Made by a program: the position numbers and the translations under genes | In this document: positions 38,757 to 49,235 of the stretch, one piece after another | How the letters are laid out: the number at the start of each line of letters is the position of its first letter | Position numbering within the stretch: position 1 is the first letter of the stretch | Assembly (NCBI GenBank): GCA_009377585.1 | Contig: WHTS01000036.1 | Coordinates: 1-51,464 of the forward strand | From: Betaproteobacteria bacterium | GTDB lineage: Bacteria > Pseudomonadota > Gammaproteobacteria > Burkholderiales > WYBJ01 | Reading direction: 5' to 3' | DNA: 51,464 bases | The notes under the pieces: generated by a model | What the model saw: the letters and a program-made list of their open reading frames with translations, nothing else | Database searches by the model: none | Told to the model about the DNA's origin: nothing

Positions 38757-41627
38757 TCAAAGCAAATTCCGAAGATACTCCCCGGTGTGGCTTGCGGGAT
38801 TGCGGGCGATATCCTCCGGGCGTCCTGCGGCGACGATCCGCCCGCCGGCCTCGCCGCCCTCGGGCCCGAGGTCCACGACCCAGTCGGCGGTCTTGATGAC
38901 ATCGAGATTATGCTCGATCACGACCACGGTATTGCCGCGATCGCGCAGCCGGTGCAGCACCTTGAGCAGCAGATCGATGTCGTGGAAGTGCAGCCCGGTG
39001 GTGGGCTCGTCCAGGATGTAGAGCGTGCGCCCCGTGTCGCGCTTGGAAAGCTCGAGCGCGAGCTTGACGCGTTGCGCTTCGCCACCGGAGAGCGTGGTCG
39101 CGCTCTGGCCGAGCTTGACGTAGCCCAAGCCGACCTCGAGCAGCGTATCGAGCTTGCGTGCGACGGCCGGGATGGCTGCGAAGAACTCCCGCGCCTGTTC
39201 GCACGTCATCGCCAGCACCTCGTCCACGGTGCGGCCCTTGAACTGAACTTCCAGCGTCTCGCGGTTGTAGCGCTTGCCGTGACAAACGTCGCACGGCACG
39301 TAGATGTCGGGCAGGAAGTGCATCTCGACGCGTGTGACGCCGTCGCCCTGACAGGCCTCGCACCGGCCGCCCTTGACGTTGAAGGAGAACCGTCCGGGTC
39401 CGTAGCCGCGTTCGCGCGCCACCGGCACCCCGGCAAACAGCTCGCGGATCGGCGTGAACAGGCCCGTATACGTCGCCGGGTTCGAGCGCGGCGTGCGCCC
39501 GATCGGGCCCTGGTCGACGGCTGCGACCTTGTCGAAGAACTCCAGCCCGGAGACCGACGCATGCGCTGCCGGTTCGTCGGCGGCGCCGTAGAGATGGCGC
39601 GCGCACACCCGGTACAGCGTATCGTTGATCAACGTCGACTTGCCCGAGCCGGACACGCCGCTCACGCACACGAACAAGCCCACCGGAAGCTCGAGATCCA
39701 CCGCCTTCAGGTTGTTGCCGCGCGCGCCCGAAACGACGAGCATGCGCGTCCTGTCGGGCCGCAGCCGCAGCGCCGGGGTGGCGATCGAGCGCTTGCCGTT
39801 CAGATACTGGCCGGTGATCGACTCGGGGGTGGCCGCGATTTGCGCAGGCGTGCCGTGCGCGAGCACTCGCCCGCCGTGCTCTCCCGCTCCCGGTCCGAGG
39901 TCGATTACGTGATCCGCGGCCAGGATCGCGTCGCGATCGTGCTCCACCACCACGACCGAGTTGCCGAGGTCGCGCAGGTTGCGCAGCGTGGCGAGCAGCC
40001 GGTCGTTGTCGCGCTGGTGCAGACCGATCGAGGGCTCGTCGAGCACGTACATGACGCCGGTCAGGCCCGAGCCGATCTGCGAGGCGAGACGGATGCGCTG
40101 CGCCTCGCCGCCGGAGAGCGTATCGGCCGATCGGTCCAGCGACAGGTAGTCCAGGCCGACGTCGTTGAGGAAGCGCAGCCGATTCAGGATCTCGCGCACG
40201 ATCTTGTCCGCGATCGCCTGGCGGTTGCCGTTCAACTTCAGCGACTGGAACAGGGTTGCGGCCTGGCGCAAGGTGAGCGCGGAGACCTGGTAGATCGCGT
40301 GGCCCGCAACGAACACGTGCCGCGCTTCGATGCGAAGGCGCGTGCCGTTGCATTCCGGGCACACCTGCGTGTTGAGATACTTCGCCAGCTCCTCGCGCAC
40401 GAGTGCCGAATCGGTCTCGCGATAGCGCCGCTCGAGATTGGGCACGATGCCTTCGAACGCATGCTCGCGCACATACCGATTGCCGCGCTCGCCGAGATAG
40501 TTGAAGCGGATGCGCTCGCTTCCGGAGCCGTAGAGCACCACGTCGCGCACCGCTTCGGGCAGCTGCTCGAACGGCGTATCGACATCGAAGCCGTAGTGTG
40601 CCGCCAGCCCCGTGAGCATCTGGAAATAGAACTGGTTGCGCCGGTCCCAGCCCTTGATCGCGCCGGCGGCAAGCGACAAGTGCGCAAAGGCGACGATGCG
40701 CTTCGGATCGAACAGCGTGATGGCGCCCAGGCCGTCGCAGCGCGGGCAGGCGCCGAGCGGGTTGTTGAACGAGAACAGCCGCGGCTCGAGCTCGGGCAGA
40801 CTGTAGCTGCAGATCGGGCAGGCGAAGCGCGACGAAAACATGTGCGAGCGCCCGCTATCGGTCTCGACCGCGATGGCGCGGCCGTCCGAATGGCGCAGCG
40901 CGGTTTCGAACGATTCGGCCAGGCGCTGCTTCGCGTCGGGACGCACGCGCAGCCGGTCGATGACAGCCTCGATGGTGTGCTTCTGGTTGCGTGCGAGCGT
41001 GGGCAGCGCGTCGATCTCGTGCACCACGCTGTCGATGCGCACGCGCACGAAGCCTTGCGCGCGCAGCTCCTCGAACAGATCCGCCTGCTCGCCCTTGCGC
41101 CCGACGATGAGCGGCGCGAGGATCATCAAGCGCGTATCTTCGGGCGCTGCGAGCACGTGATCGACCATCTGCGAGACGCTTTGCGCGCTCAGCGTCACGC
41201 CGTGCTCGGGGCAGTGCGGATCGCCGATGCGCGCGAACAGCAGCCGCAGATAGTCGTGGATTTCGGTCACCGTGCCCACGGTGGAGCGGGGATTGTGACT
41301 GGTCGCCTTCTGCTCGATCGCGATCGCGGGCGAAAGCCCCTCGATGAGATCGACGTCCGGCTTGTCCATCAGCTGCAGGAACTGGCGCGCATACGCCGAC
41401 AGCGATTCGACGTAACGACGCTGGCCTTCGGCATAGAGCGTATCGAAGGCGAGCGAAGACTTGCCCGAGCCCGACAAGCCGGTGACCACCACCAGGCGGT
41501 TGCGAGGGAGGTCGAGATCGATGTTCTTGAGGTTATGCGTGCGCGCGCCGCGGATGCGGATGACGCCTTGGCCCGCGCCCGTTCGGTCGGATGCGGCGGC
41601 GAGCGCGGCGGAAGAATCCTGCTTCAT
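38757..41627 (-). CDS. uvrA: Excinuclease ABC subunit A
   Basis: A 956-residue damage-recognition ATPase of nucleotide excision repair. Two ABC modules are present: Walker [10 protein letters not shown] near residue 50 and [16 protein letters not shown] in the second half; signatures [14 protein letters not shown] and [14 protein letters not shown]. Zinc sites are CPIC...CPRC and CEAC...CDVC. Start ATG 41627 gives the family length; the frame is open upstream. The 67-bp gap to the divergent MFS gene contains TATATT as a possible -10 on this strand but no convincing LexA box. Confidence 0.97.
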   Translation of the reverse strand: MKQDSSAALAAASDRTGAGQGVIRIRGARTHNLKNIDLDLPRNRLVVVTGLSGSGKSSLAFDTLYAEGQRRYVESLSAYARQFLQLMDKPDVDLIEGLSPAIAIEQKATSHNPRSTVGTVTEIHDYLRLLFARIGDPHCPEHGVTLSAQSVSQMVDHVLAAPEDTRLMILAPLIVGRKGEQADLFEELRAQGFVRVRIDSVVHEIDALPTLARNQKHTIEAVIDRLRVRPDAKQRLAESFETALRHSDGRAIAVETDSGRSHMFSSRFACPICSYSLPELEPRLFSFNNPLGACPRCDGLGAITLFDPKRIVAFAHLSLAAGAIKGWDRRNQFYFQMLTGLAAHYGFDVDTPFEQLPEAVRDVVLYGSGSERIRFNYLGERGNRYVREHAFEGIVPNLERRYRETDSALVREELAKYLNTQVCPECNGTRLRIEARHVFVAGHAIYQVSALTLRQAATLFQSLKLNGNRQAIADKIVREILNRLRFLNDVGLDYLSLDRSADTLSGGEAQRIRLASQIGSGLTGVMYVLDEPSIGLHQRDNDRLLATLRNLRDLGNSVVVVEHDRDAILAADHVIDLGPGAGEHGGRVLAHGTPAQIAATPESITGQYLNGKRSIATPALRLRPDRTRMLVVSGARGNNLKAVDLELPVGLFVCVSGVSGSGKSTLINDTLYRVCARHLYGAADEPAAHASVSGLEFFDKVAAVDQGPIGRTPRSNPATYTGLFTPIRELFAGVPVARERGYGPGRFSFNVKGGRCEACQGDGVTRVEMHFLPDIYVPCDVCHGKRYNRETLEVQFKGRTVDEVLAMTCEQAREFFAAIPAVARKLDTLLEVGLGYVKLGQSATTLSGGEAQRVKLALELSKRDTGRTLYILDEPTTGLHFHDIDLLLKVLHRLRDRGNTVVVIEHNLDVIKTADWVVDLGPEGGEAGGRIVAAGRPEDIARNPASHTGEYLRNLL

Positions 41628-41694
41628 CGACTGGGAGCGGGCAAAGTCAAACCTGCTAATATACTCGACTTCGTTTCCCAATCCCATTTGGCCG

Positions 41695-43062
41695 ATGTCC
41701 GCATCCGAGCGCATGAGCGCGCGCGAGCTTCGCGCCGCGATCGGCCTCGCGGGCATCTTCGGCCTGCGCATGCTCGGCCTGTTCGTGATCCTGCCGGTGT
41801 TCGCGCTATACGCCGCCCGCCTCGAAGGCGGCAACGATCTCACGCTGGTCGGCATTGCATTGGGGGCCTACGGCCTGTCGCAGGCGATCTTGCAGATCCC
41901 GTTCGGACGCTGGTCGGACCAGTTCGGCCGCAAGCCGCTGCTCTACATCGGCTTGACGATCTTCGCCGCGGGCAGCGTGCTCGCGGGCTATTCGACCTCG
42001 ATTCACGGCGTGATCCTGGGCCGCATCCTGCAGGGCTCGGGTGCGGTCTCAGCGGTGGCGATGGCGATGGCGGCGGACCTCACACGCGAAGAGCATCGCA
42101 CCAAGGTCATGGCGATCATCGGCTCCATGATCGGCGCGAGCTTTGCGGCGTCTCTGGTCCTAGGACCTTGGCTGGGGCGCGTCGTCGGCGTCGATGGCAT
42201 CTTCTATCTCACCGCGATCCTGGCGCTGGCTGCGATGGTCGTGGTCGTGCGCCTGCCCGATCCGCCCGCACCGAATCCGAACGCGACGCGCGCACCGGTC
42301 CGGGTCGCGGAGGTCTTGCGCGACCGGGAGTTGAACCGCCTCAACGTCGGCATTTTCGCTCTGCACGCGGTGCTGATGTCGCTGTTCATCACGGTTCCGT
42401 TCGATCTGGTCGAGGCCGGGCTCGACGGCCACGAACACTGGAAGGTGTACGCGCTGGTGCTGCTCGGATCGGCTCTGTACGTGGTCCCGGCGCTGCACTT
42501 CGGCGATCGCAAGGGCCGCTCCAGGCCGGTGTTTCTTCTCTCCATTGCGGTCGTTGCGGCGAGCCAGGTCCTACTCCTTTTTCGCGCCCAAAGTCTTATC
42601 GGCATCGGCATTGCCCTGCTGGTATTCTTTGCGGGGTTCATGCTGCTGGAGGCGGCGCTGCCAGCCCAAGTCTCGCGGGCGGCACCGGCCGGCGGGCGCG
42701 GAACGGCGATCGCGGTCTACAGCACCGTGCAGTTCCTGGGCGCCGCGTGCGGAAGCGCGTTCGCCGGCTATCTCGCCCAACACTGGGGCCGCACCGCGCT
42801 GCTGGCGATGAACCTGGGGCTGATGGCGGTATGGCTGCTCGCGGCCTGGGGAATGCGAAGCTATGATGCAAGCAGCATACGAACCTACCCGCTTCCGCCG
42901 CTGGACGGGCAGCGTGCGGCCGGTTTGCGCGAGCGGCTGCATGCGCTCCCGGGCGTGCGCGAGGTCACGTTGCAGGCGGGCACGCGCATGGCTTACGTGA
43001 AGGTCGACGCGCGGGCCTTCGACGAAGAGGATGTGTTGAAACTCATTGCGGGAGAGAGCTGA
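41695..43062 (+). CDS. YajR-like MFS transporter with C-terminal YAM domain
   Basis: A 455-residue major facilitator with twelve predicted helices. Helix 1 is [20 protein letters not shown]; motif A is [13 protein letters not shown] after helix 2. A soluble C-terminal domain of about 65 residues ([20 protein letters not shown]...) matches the ferredoxin-like YAM domain of YajR, and total length equals YajR (454). Substrate unknown. It is divergent from uvrA, and its stop overlaps the ssb start by one base, so it is translated just ahead of ssb. Confidence 0.9.
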   Translation: MSASERMSARELRAAIGLAGIFGLRMLGLFVILPVFALYAARLEGGNDLTLVGIALGAYGLSQAILQIPFGRWSDQFGRKPLLYIGLTIFAAGSVLAGYSTSIHGVILGRILQGSGAVSAVAMAMAADLTREEHRTKVMAIIGSMIGASFAASLVLGPWLGRVVGVDGIFYLTAILALAAMVVVVRLPDPPAPNPNATRAPVRVAEVLRDRELNRLNVGIFALHAVLMSLFITVPFDLVEAGLDGHEHWKVYALVLLGSALYVVPALHFGDRKGRSRPVFLLSIAVVAASQVLLLFRAQSLIGIGIALLVFFAGFMLLEAALPAQVSRAAPAGGRGTAIAVYSTVQFLGAACGSAFAGYLAQHWGRTALLAMNLGLMAVWLLAAWGMRSYDASSIRTYPLPPLDGQRAAGLRERLHALPGVREVTLQAGTRMAYVKVDARAFDEEDVLKLIAGES

Positions 43063-43541
43063 TGGCATCGGTCAACAAGGTCATTCTGATCGGCAACCTG
43101 GGGCGCGACCCCGAGACGCGTTACATGCCCAATGGCGAAGCGGTAACCAACGTGACGCTCGCGACCACCGACACCTGGAAGGATCGAACCAGCGGTGAGC
43201 GGCAGGAGAAGACCGAGTGGCACCGCGTCACGTTCTACCGGCGCCTGGCCGAAATCGCGGGCGAGTATCTGAAGAAGGGCTCGCAGGTATTTGTCGAAGG
43301 GCGCCTGGAGACGCGCAAGTGGACCGACAAGGAAGGCAAGGAGAGGTACACCACCGAGATCATCGCCTCCGAGATGAAGATGCTCGGTTCGCGCGCAGGC
43401 GCAGGCGCGCCCTCCTACGATGCCGGCGACGATGCGCCGGCCGCACGCCCGGCTGCGAAGCCCGCCGCGGGTGCGGCAGCCAAGGCGCCCGCCAAGAATC
43501 CCGCCGGGATTGCCGACATGGACGACGACATTCCGTTCTAG
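43062..43541 (+). CDS. ssb: Single-stranded DNA-binding protein
   Basis: A 159-residue SSB with an N-terminal OB fold ([20 protein letters not shown], then [19 protein letters not shown]), an Ala/Pro-rich linker (about 113-148) and the acidic tip MDDDIPF that binds repair and replication partners. The ATG overlaps the MFS stop (TGATGG). In many proteobacteria ssb faces uvrA; here the MFS gene sits between them. Confidence 0.98.
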   Translation: MASVNKVILIGNLGRDPETRYMPNGEAVTNVTLATTDTWKDRTSGERQEKTEWHRVTFYRRLAEIAGEYLKKGSQVFVEGRLETRKWTDKEGKERYTTEIIASEMKMLGSRAGAGAPSYDAGDDAPAARPAAKPAAGAAAKAPAKNPAGIADMDDDIPF

Positions 43542-43542
43542 C

Positions 43543-44022
43543 ATGAGGGTGCGGCCGGGTTGCGTGCGAGCGGCGGCTGCGATTGTCGCCGCGTGCGCCT
43601 GCCCGGTCTCGAGCGCGATGACGTTTTCCGCCACACCTCCGGCCGATCTCGGTGTACGCGACGGCCGGCTCAAGCCCTGTCCCGAAACGCCCAATTGCGT
43701 GAGCAGCCAGACGCAGGGCAAGCACTACGTCGCCCCGCTCGCATTCGCGGATGCGCCCGATGCCGCGCTGGCGCGGCTGAAGTCGATCCTGAGCGGGCTC
43801 GAGCGCGTGCGCATCGTCGCCGAATCGGCGGGTTATTTGCGCGCCGAAGTGTCGAGCCGCGTGTTCGGATTCGTCGACGATCTGGAATTCCATGTCGACG
43901 CTGCGGCTCGCGTCGTCCACGTGCGCTCGGCCGCGCGCCTGGGTTACAGCGATTTCGGCGTCAACCGCAAGCGCATGGAACGCATCCGGGCACAGTTCAC
44001 GCGAGCACCCCTCGTACCCTGA
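43543..44022 (+). CDS. DUF1499 exported protein
   Basis: A 159-residue protein with an N-terminal signal (CVRAAAAIVAACACPVSSA) and the DUF1499 hallmark LKPCPETPNCVSSQ near residues 43-56, followed by LKSILSGLERVRIV and EVSSRVFGFVDDLEFHVD. The Cys pair in the hallmark may be disulfide-bonded in the periplasm. Function unknown. It starts one base after the ssb stop, so it is probably cotranscribed with ssb. Confidence 0.85.
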   Translation: MRVRPGCVRAAAAIVAACACPVSSAMTFSATPPADLGVRDGRLKPCPETPNCVSSQTQGKHYVAPLAFADAPDAALARLKSILSGLERVRIVAESAGYLRAEVSSRVFGFVDDLEFHVDAAARVVHVRSAARLGYSDFGVNRKRMERIRAQFTRAPLVP

Positions 44023-44037
44023 CACCTTCCAATCGCG

Positions 44038-44685
44038 CTACTCCAGCAGGCCGTTGCTGATCGCGTAATAGGTGATGTCGGCGTTGGACTTGAGTCCCAT
44101 CTTCTCCAGGATGCGCGCGCGATAAGTGCTGACGGTCTTCACGCTCAGACACAGCGCCGATGCGATATGGGTCGGCGTATGACCCTCGGCAAGCTTGCGA
44201 AAGACCTGGAATTCGCGCTCGGACAACGTTTCGTGCAGCTTCCTGTCGCTGGAGCGGCGCAGTTCGGTCGACACCAGCTCGGTGGCGGTCTCGCTCAAAT
44301 ATTTTCTGCCTCGCGCCACGACGCGGATCGCGTGCACCAGCGTGGCCGCGGCCGCCTCCTTCGGCACGTAACCGTGGGCTCCAGCACGCAGCAGATTGAT
44401 CGCATAATGCGACTCGGGATAGCCGCTGAGAATCAGGACGGGCAGGCGCGGCTTGGATTGCCGGATGATGCGCAGGCAATCGATACCGTTCTTGTCCGGC
44501 ATGGCGATGTCGAGCAGCACCACGTCGAAATCGTGATCGCGCACCAGGCGGATCGCCTCTTCGCCACTGGATGCTTCCGCATCCACGCGCATGTCGGGCT
44601 GATCGGAGATGAACTGCGCCAAGCCAGCGCGTACAATCGCGTGGTCGTCCGCGATCAGAATGCGAATGGGGAGGGTTGCGTTCAT
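44038..44685 (-). CDS. NarL/LuxR-type response regulator
   Basis: A 215-residue two-component regulator. Receiver domain residues 1-125: acidic pair Asp13-Asp14 (IRILIADDHAIVRAG), phosphoacceptor Asp59 (DVVLLDIAMPDKNGID) and Lys in GAHGYVPKEA. C-terminal LuxR helix-turn-helix: LSEREFQVFRKLAEGHTPTH and LSVKTVSTYRARILEKMGLK. ATG 44685 chosen for a normal receiver start. Divergent from the histidine kinase gene with 137 bp between them; GATAAT on this strand (44736-44731) is a possible -10. Confidence 0.94.
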   Translation of the reverse strand: MNATLPIRILIADDHAIVRAGLAQFISDQPDMRVDAEASSGEEAIRLVRDHDFDVVLLDIAMPDKNGIDCLRIIRQSKPRLPVLILSGYPESHYAINLLRAGAHGYVPKEAAAATLVHAIRVVARGRKYLSETATELVSTELRRSSDRKLHETLSEREFQVFRKLAEGHTPTHIASALCLSVKTVSTYRARILEKMGLKSNADITYYAISNGLLE

Positions 44686-44822
44686 GCCGTTGCGCGCGCG
44701 CACCTGAAACCGCGTCGAGCCATACGAGCTATTATCGAACAGGCTTGCCGTGAACGAAAACGGGACAGGCGGCACGCTCCGACAATACTCCGGTACACCC
44801 GGCAAAACGACAGAGGGAGCAG

Positions 44823-46253
44823 GTGATTCTGGGATTGGACGCTTGGCTGACACGCTGGCGCAGGGAGCTCGCGCTGGGCGGCTGCCTGGTGGTAGCGGCG
44901 GGGATCCTGGTGGTCTCCGAGCTCGGGCATCGCAGCATCACCCATCGCTACCAGTCCGCCATGCAATCCATAGCCACGAGCGTGCGCCTCAATACCCTGT
45001 CGGCGCGGCTCGCGGACGCCGAAACCGGCCAGCGCAGTTTTCTGCTCACCGCCAAGCGCGAATACCTCGAACCGTACGAGGATGCCGTGCCGCAAATCCG
45101 CAAGCTGCTGGACGAGCTGCGTCCGCACTACGCGCTGCATCCGGATGCGGACGCCGAGAAAGTTTACGCCACCCTGATCGCGGCTATCGGTGCCAAGCTG
45201 GGCGAGATCGACCTCACCCTCGATCTCACCGAGCATGCGCGTATCGATCGGGCGCTCGAAATCGTCCAGAGCGGTGTCGGCCAGCGTACCATGGATGAGA
45301 TCCGCTTCCTGCTGGAGGATCTTTCGCGGCGCGAGGACAACTCGGCGCGCACCATCGCTGAGGGTTGGCACGCGAGCCTTGCCTTGTCCCGGCTCGGAAT
45401 CGCACTGGTCGCGGCCCTCAACGTGGTGCTGGTCGTTGCCCTGTTTTTCGGCTTGAAGCGCGACTGGCGTGTCTCCAATGAACGACAGGATCTGCTGAAC
45501 CGCCACGTGCGCGAACGCACGCGCCAACTCGACTCGCTCGCTTCGCGCCTGCAGGAGGCTGCGGAAGCGGAACGCTCCGCGCTCGCGCGCGAGCTCCACG
45601 ACGAGCTCGGGGCGCTGCTCACGGCGAGCAAGATGGATATCGCCTGGATTCGAGGACGGCTCGGAGAAGAACATGCAGCCTTGCATCAGAAGTTGGCGCG
45701 CGTGATCCAACATCTCGATCAGGGCATGGTTGCGAAGCGTCGCATCGTCGAAGGCCTGCGGCCGAGCACGCTGTCGACATTCGGCCTGGCCACCGCGGCG
45801 CGCGAGCTGACCGAACAGGTGGCGGAGCGCGCCGGCTGGGATGTGGAGTTGGAACTGCCGGAGATCGATCCGCAGTTGCCGGAGGAGGTCGAGATCGCGC
45901 TGTTTCGCGTGCTGCAGGAATCGCTCACCAATGCGACCAAGTACGCGCAGGCGACGCGCGTGCGGGTGCGGCTCGGATGCGAGCCGCTGCACTGCAGGCT
46001 GGAAGTCGAAGACAACGGCCGGGGCTTTCGTGCCGGCGAGATGCGCTCCGGCGCGCAAGGACTGTTCGGAATGCGCCAGCGCACCGAAGCCCGCGGCGGC
46101 AGTCTGCACGTGCTTTCCGCGCCCGGCAGTGGAACGCTCATCCGCGCCCTTCTTCCCGTGCAATCACCGCCTTGCTGGCGCTCGTCGCGCCCGCGCGAAA
46201 GCGTCCCGGTTGCGCCTGCGCCCGGCGACGCACACGGCATAGCGGGTGCGTGA
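44823..46253 (+). CDS. CHASE3-domain sensor histidine kinase
   Basis: A 476-residue membrane kinase. Transmembrane helix 1 (about 18-33), a periplasmic CHASE3 domain marked by ADAETGQRSFLLTAKREYLE, transmembrane helix 2 (about 193-214, LGIALVAALNVVLVVALFF), then a HisKA_3 domain with His259 (ALARELHDELGALLTASKMD) and a C-terminal ATPase with QESLTNATKYAQ and DNGRGF. A Pro/Arg-rich tail ends the protein. Start GTG 44823 after AGGGAG. The natural partner is the divergent NarL-type regulator. Signal unknown. Confidence 0.94.
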   Translation: MILGLDAWLTRWRRELALGGCLVVAAGILVVSELGHRSITHRYQSAMQSIATSVRLNTLSARLADAETGQRSFLLTAKREYLEPYEDAVPQIRKLLDELRPHYALHPDADAEKVYATLIAAIGAKLGEIDLTLDLTEHARIDRALEIVQSGVGQRTMDEIRFLLEDLSRREDNSARTIAEGWHASLALSRLGIALVAALNVVLVVALFFGLKRDWRVSNERQDLLNRHVRERTRQLDSLASRLQEAAEAERSALARELHDELGALLTASKMDIAWIRGRLGEEHAALHQKLARVIQHLDQGMVAKRRIVEGLRPSTLSTFGLATAARELTEQVAERAGWDVELELPEIDPQLPEEVEIALFRVLQESLTNATKYAQATRVRVRLGCEPLHCRLEVEDNGRGFRAGEMRSGAQGLFGMRQRTEARGGSLHVLSAPGSGTLIRALLPVQSPPCWRSSRPRESVPVAPAPGDAHGIAGA

Positions 46254-46301
46254 CCGGATCCGATGTTGCGGTCGACGTCGCTCGCAGTCTCGCGAGACCG
46301 G

Positions 46302-46330
46302 CCGGCACGCTGCGCCGGCGAGCGTGCCGG
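46302..46330. terminator. Bidirectional hairpin between convergent kinase and entericidin genes
   Basis: CCGGCACGCT (46302-46311) pairs perfectly over 10 bp with AGCGTGCCGG (46321-46330), loop GCGCCGGCG. No U tract, so it is only a probable terminator for the two converging genes. Confidence 0.5.
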
Positions 46331-46342
46331 TTGCACCGATAT

Positions 46343-46486
46343 CTACATACTTTGCTTCACGTCCTTAGCAGTGTCTTGCACCTTCTCACCGCCGCGCTCC
46401 AGATCGCGGCCCGCGCCCTCGATGGTGTTGCATCCCGAGGCCATGGCGGCTACCGCCATGACGATCGTCATTAACCAGATTTTCAT
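46343..46486 (-). CDS. Entericidin-like small lipoprotein
   Basis: A 47-residue lipoprotein. The signal MKIWLMTIVMAVAAMASGC ends in a lipobox with Cys19, followed by NTIEGAGRDLERGGEKVQ and DTAKDVKQSM, the entericidin A/B pattern. ATG 46486 has a GAGGGAAG site. Entericidins are envelope stress-induced peptides linked to cell lysis control in Escherichia coli; no partner antidote is seen. Convergent with the kinase gene. Confidence 0.88.
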   Translation of the reverse strand: MKIWLMTIVMAVAAMASGCNTIEGAGRDLERGGEKVQDTAKDVKQSM

Positions 46487-46686
46487 TGTCTTCCCTCTCG
46501 TGCCGGATACTCGTCCCGGTGCAAACCGCCACCGAGCCCTAGCCGAGGCCGCGGTCCGTTCGGCAGGAAGGCATGCTCCCCGCAAATGGCACGGCGCTAT
46601 CGTTCGAGCGCCATGCCGCACGGACCGTACCCGGCCCGGCGTGAAGCTTCAAGCGCCCGGCTAACGGCGCGCTTCTTTCGCTCCCG

Positions 46687-47928
46687 TTGCCATCCCTCGC
46701 TTCCACCGTCGCCGCATTGCGACACCGCGATTTCCGCTGGTTGTGGTGCGGCACCTTCTTTTCGACCGCAGCGCAATGGATTCAGCAGGCCACACTCGGC
46801 TGGGTGGTGTACGACATCACGGGCTCGGCGGCATTGCTGGGTGCAGTGCTTGGCGTGCGCGCGGTGCCCATGCTCGCCTTGGCGCCGCTTTCCGGACTGG
46901 TCGCCGACCGCTTCGACCGGCGCTACGCGCTGGCATTGAGCCAGGTTGCGCCTTGCCTGGTTTCCTTCCTGCTGGCCGGATTGCTCGCTTTCGATGTGGT
47001 GCAGGTCTGGCATCTTTTCCTGTTTTCGCTGGTCGGCAGCTCGGGCACGGTGTTCGAGCGCACGCTGCGCAACACCATGGTGTTCGACATCGTGCCGCGC
47101 GAGGAAGCGGCCAATGCGGTTGCCTTGAATACCATCGCGTTCAGCGTGACCCGGACGCTCGGGCCGGCGTTGGCCGGGATCCTGATCGCTGCGCTGGGGC
47201 CGGCATGGAATTTCGCGATTCAGGGCGTCACCTACGCCGGCGTGACGGCCAGTGTGCTCATGATCCGTCTCGCTCGCACACCTGCGGGGGCGCGTCCTGC
47301 GGCGGCGTGGCGAACGATGTTTGCGGGCTTGCGCTTCGTCGCTGCCCATCCGGCCGCACGCGCGATGGCGATCCTCGGCGTGGTGCCGCCGCTGCTGCTG
47401 ATTCCGTCGTTCAGCGCCTTGATGCCGGTATTCGCGGCCGACGTGTTCGCGGTCGGGCCGGAAGGACTCGGGCTCATGCTCTCGGCGGTCGGCGCCGGCG
47501 GCGTCGTCGGCGGAGCGCTCGCCGCGACTCTCGCGCGCTATGAGCATGTCGCGCGCATGCAGATGTACGCGCTGGTTGCGTTCGCCCTCGCCTTGATCGC
47601 GTTCGCGTCGTGCGCCACGGTCGCGGTCGCGATCGTGTTCCTGGTGATCGCGGGAATGGCGGAGATGGTGCTGGCAGCGAGCACCACCACCAGCTTGCAG
47701 ATGTGCGCCCCGGACGCGATGCGGGGTCAGGTGACGAGTGTGTTGCCGATGCTGCCCGCGTTCATCTCGGTCGGCTCGCTCATCGCGGGTATCGGGGCGC
47801 AAGCGATCGGGGCGCGGCCGTTCGTCGTCGTCACCGCGGTCCTGGCCGTGATGGTGTTCGCGCTCCTATGGCGGCGCTCCGCGGTGTTCCGTGGGTTGCG
47901 CATGTCGGCCTTGATCGCACGCCGCTAA
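46687..47928 (+). CDS. MFS transporter, EntS-like (MFS_3)
   Basis: A 413-residue exporter-type major facilitator with about twelve helices. Opening LRHRDFRWLWCGTFFSTAAQ and WIQQATLGWVVYDITGSA, motif A-like GLVADRFDRRYAL, and the middle TLRNTMVFDIVPREEAANAV typical of the EntS group. The start TTG 46687 is a best guess; no ATG or strong ribosome site is close upstream. Substrate unknown. Convergent with the next MFS gene. Confidence 0.85.
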   Translation: MPSLASTVAALRHRDFRWLWCGTFFSTAAQWIQQATLGWVVYDITGSAALLGAVLGVRAVPMLALAPLSGLVADRFDRRYALALSQVAPCLVSFLLAGLLAFDVVQVWHLFLFSLVGSSGTVFERTLRNTMVFDIVPREEAANAVALNTIAFSVTRTLGPALAGILIAALGPAWNFAIQGVTYAGVTASVLMIRLARTPAGARPAAAWRTMFAGLRFVAAHPAARAMAILGVVPPLLLIPSFSALMPVFAADVFAVGPEGLGLMLSAVGAGGVVGGALAATLARYEHVARMQMYALVAFALALIAFASCATVAVAIVFLVIAGMAEMVLAASTTTSLQMCAPDAMRGQVTSVLPMLPAFISVGSLIAGIGAQAIGARPFVVVTAVLAVMVFALLWRRSAVFRGLRMSALIARR

Positions 47929-47959
47929 AAGGGGCCGGCAACGAGATGCGCTGAGAGGG

Positions 47960-48032
47960 CCGGCGCCGACAGAACCGGCGCTCAGGCGGTGGCAGAGTGC
48001 GGCGCTGACAGGGCCACCGCTCAGGCGGTGGC
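47960..48032. repeat. Two 34-bp imperfect direct repeats at the 3' end of an MFS gene
   Basis: Copy A (47960-47993) and copy B (47999-48032) share GGCGC(C/T)GACAG and the perfect 14-bp run GCTCAGGCGGTGGC or CGCTCAGGCGGTGGC. Copy B includes the stop codon and last codons of the minus-strand MFS gene, so the tail of that gene is duplicated into the convergent gap. Confidence 0.7.
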
Positions 48033-49235
48033 GGTCCTGCCCGTCGGGCGCACGATCTCCCGATCGTCGATCGGCCAGTTCACGATTGCCGCGAATACCC
48101 CCGCACCAATGGCGATCGTCCACATGACGCTGTAGGAGCCTGTCTGGTCGAACAGGTAGCCGCCGAGCGCGACACCGACGAAGCTGCCGATCTGGTGTGA
48201 GAGAAATGCGAAGCCGCCGAGCGTGGACAGGTAACGCACGCCGAAGATGTGAGCGATGAGCCCGCTGGTGAGCGGCACCGTGCCGAGCCAGAGAAAACCG
48301 ATGACCGCGCCGAAGAGATAGACGCTCGAGGGGGTAATCGGCAGGACGATGAAGACCGCGATGTTGATCGCCCGCAGAAAATAAAGCAGGCTCAGCAGAC
48401 GCTTTTTGCTGAAGCGTGCGCCCAGCCAACCCCACGAATAGCTGCCGAAGATGTTGAACAGCCCGATCAGGGCGAGTGCGGTCATCCCGGTCTCGGGCGC
48501 CATGCCGCGATCGATGAGAAAGGCCGGGAAATGAACCGAGATGAACATCAGCTGGAATCCGCACACCCAGTAGCCCGCGCACAGCAGCAGGAAGCCGCGG
48601 TGGCCGAAGGCTTCCTTCAAGGCTTCGGGTATGGATTGCTGCGCGCTGCGCTCGCTCGCACGCGGCTCTTCGGCGAGCAGCATCGATAGCGGCGCCACCA
48701 GCGCCACCGTCGCCGCAAGCACCAGCAACGACTGTTGCCAGCCGAGCAGGTTGATGAGCACCTGGCCGTAGGGCAGCATCACGAACTGGCCGAAGGAGCC
48801 TGCCGCACCCGCGATGCCCATCGCGACGCTGCGCTTCTCCGGCGGGAAGATGCGGGCCACCACACCGAACACGATCGGGAAACTGATGCACGAGACCGCC
48901 GTGCCGATCAGCAAGCCGGCGGAGAAGGTGAGCTCGACGCCCGTGGTCGCGCCCGACATCAGCACCAGCCCCACCACGTAGAGCAGCGCCCCGCCCAGCA
49001 TGACGCGCCCGGCGCCGAAACGATCCGCCAGCATGCCGGAGAACGGTTGCGCGATGCCGTAGACGAGATTCTGCGCGGCGAGCGCGAAGGCGAAGGTCTG
49101 CCGGGTCCAGCCGAGATCGCTCGTCATCGGCTGCAGGTACAAGCCGAACGAGTGCCGCGCGCCGAGCGCGAGGGTCATTGCGACCCCGCCCGCGAGCAGC
49201 ACGATCGCGGGCGTGCGCCAGTTCTTCGCCGTCAT
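48021..49235 (-). CDS. MFS transporter, monocarboxylate/oxalate-formate-like
   Basis: A 404-residue permease. Features: WRTPAIVLLAGGVAMTLALG (helix 1), RHSFGLYLQPMTSDLGWTRQ, the helix 2-3 loop GMLADRFGAGRVMLGG and the SYSWGWLGARFSKKRLLSLL motif in the second half. The RHSFG-L-P pattern resembles bacterial members of the oxalate/formate-monocarboxylate group. Start ATG 49235. The last codons lie in a direct repeat. Substrate unknown. Confidence 0.88.
   Translation of the reverse strand: MTAKNWRTPAIVLLAGGVAMTLALGARHSFGLYLQPMTSDLGWTRQTFAFALAAQNLVYGIAQPFSGMLADRFGAGRVMLGGALLYVVGLVLMSGATTGVELTFSAGLLIGTAVSCISFPIVFGVVARIFPPEKRSVAMGIAGAAGSFGQFVMLPYGQVLINLLGWQQSLLVLAATVALVAPLSMLLAEEPRASERSAQQSIPEALKEAFGHRGFLLLCAGYWVCGFQLMFISVHFPAFLIDRGMAPETGMTALALIGLFNIFGSYSWGWLGARFSKKRLLSLLYFLRAINIAVFIVLPITPSSVYLFGAVIGFLWLGTVPLTSGLIAHIFGVRYLSTLGGFAFLSHQIGSFVGVALGGYLFDQTGSYSVMWTIAIGAGVFAAIVNWPIDDREIVRPTGRTATA

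Noticed and set aside
41628-41694. LexA/SOS box between uvrA and the MFS gene
   Set aside because: CTGCTAATATACTCGA has one acceptable half (CTG) but the other half does not match CAG, so it is not a credible CTGT-N8-ACAG site.
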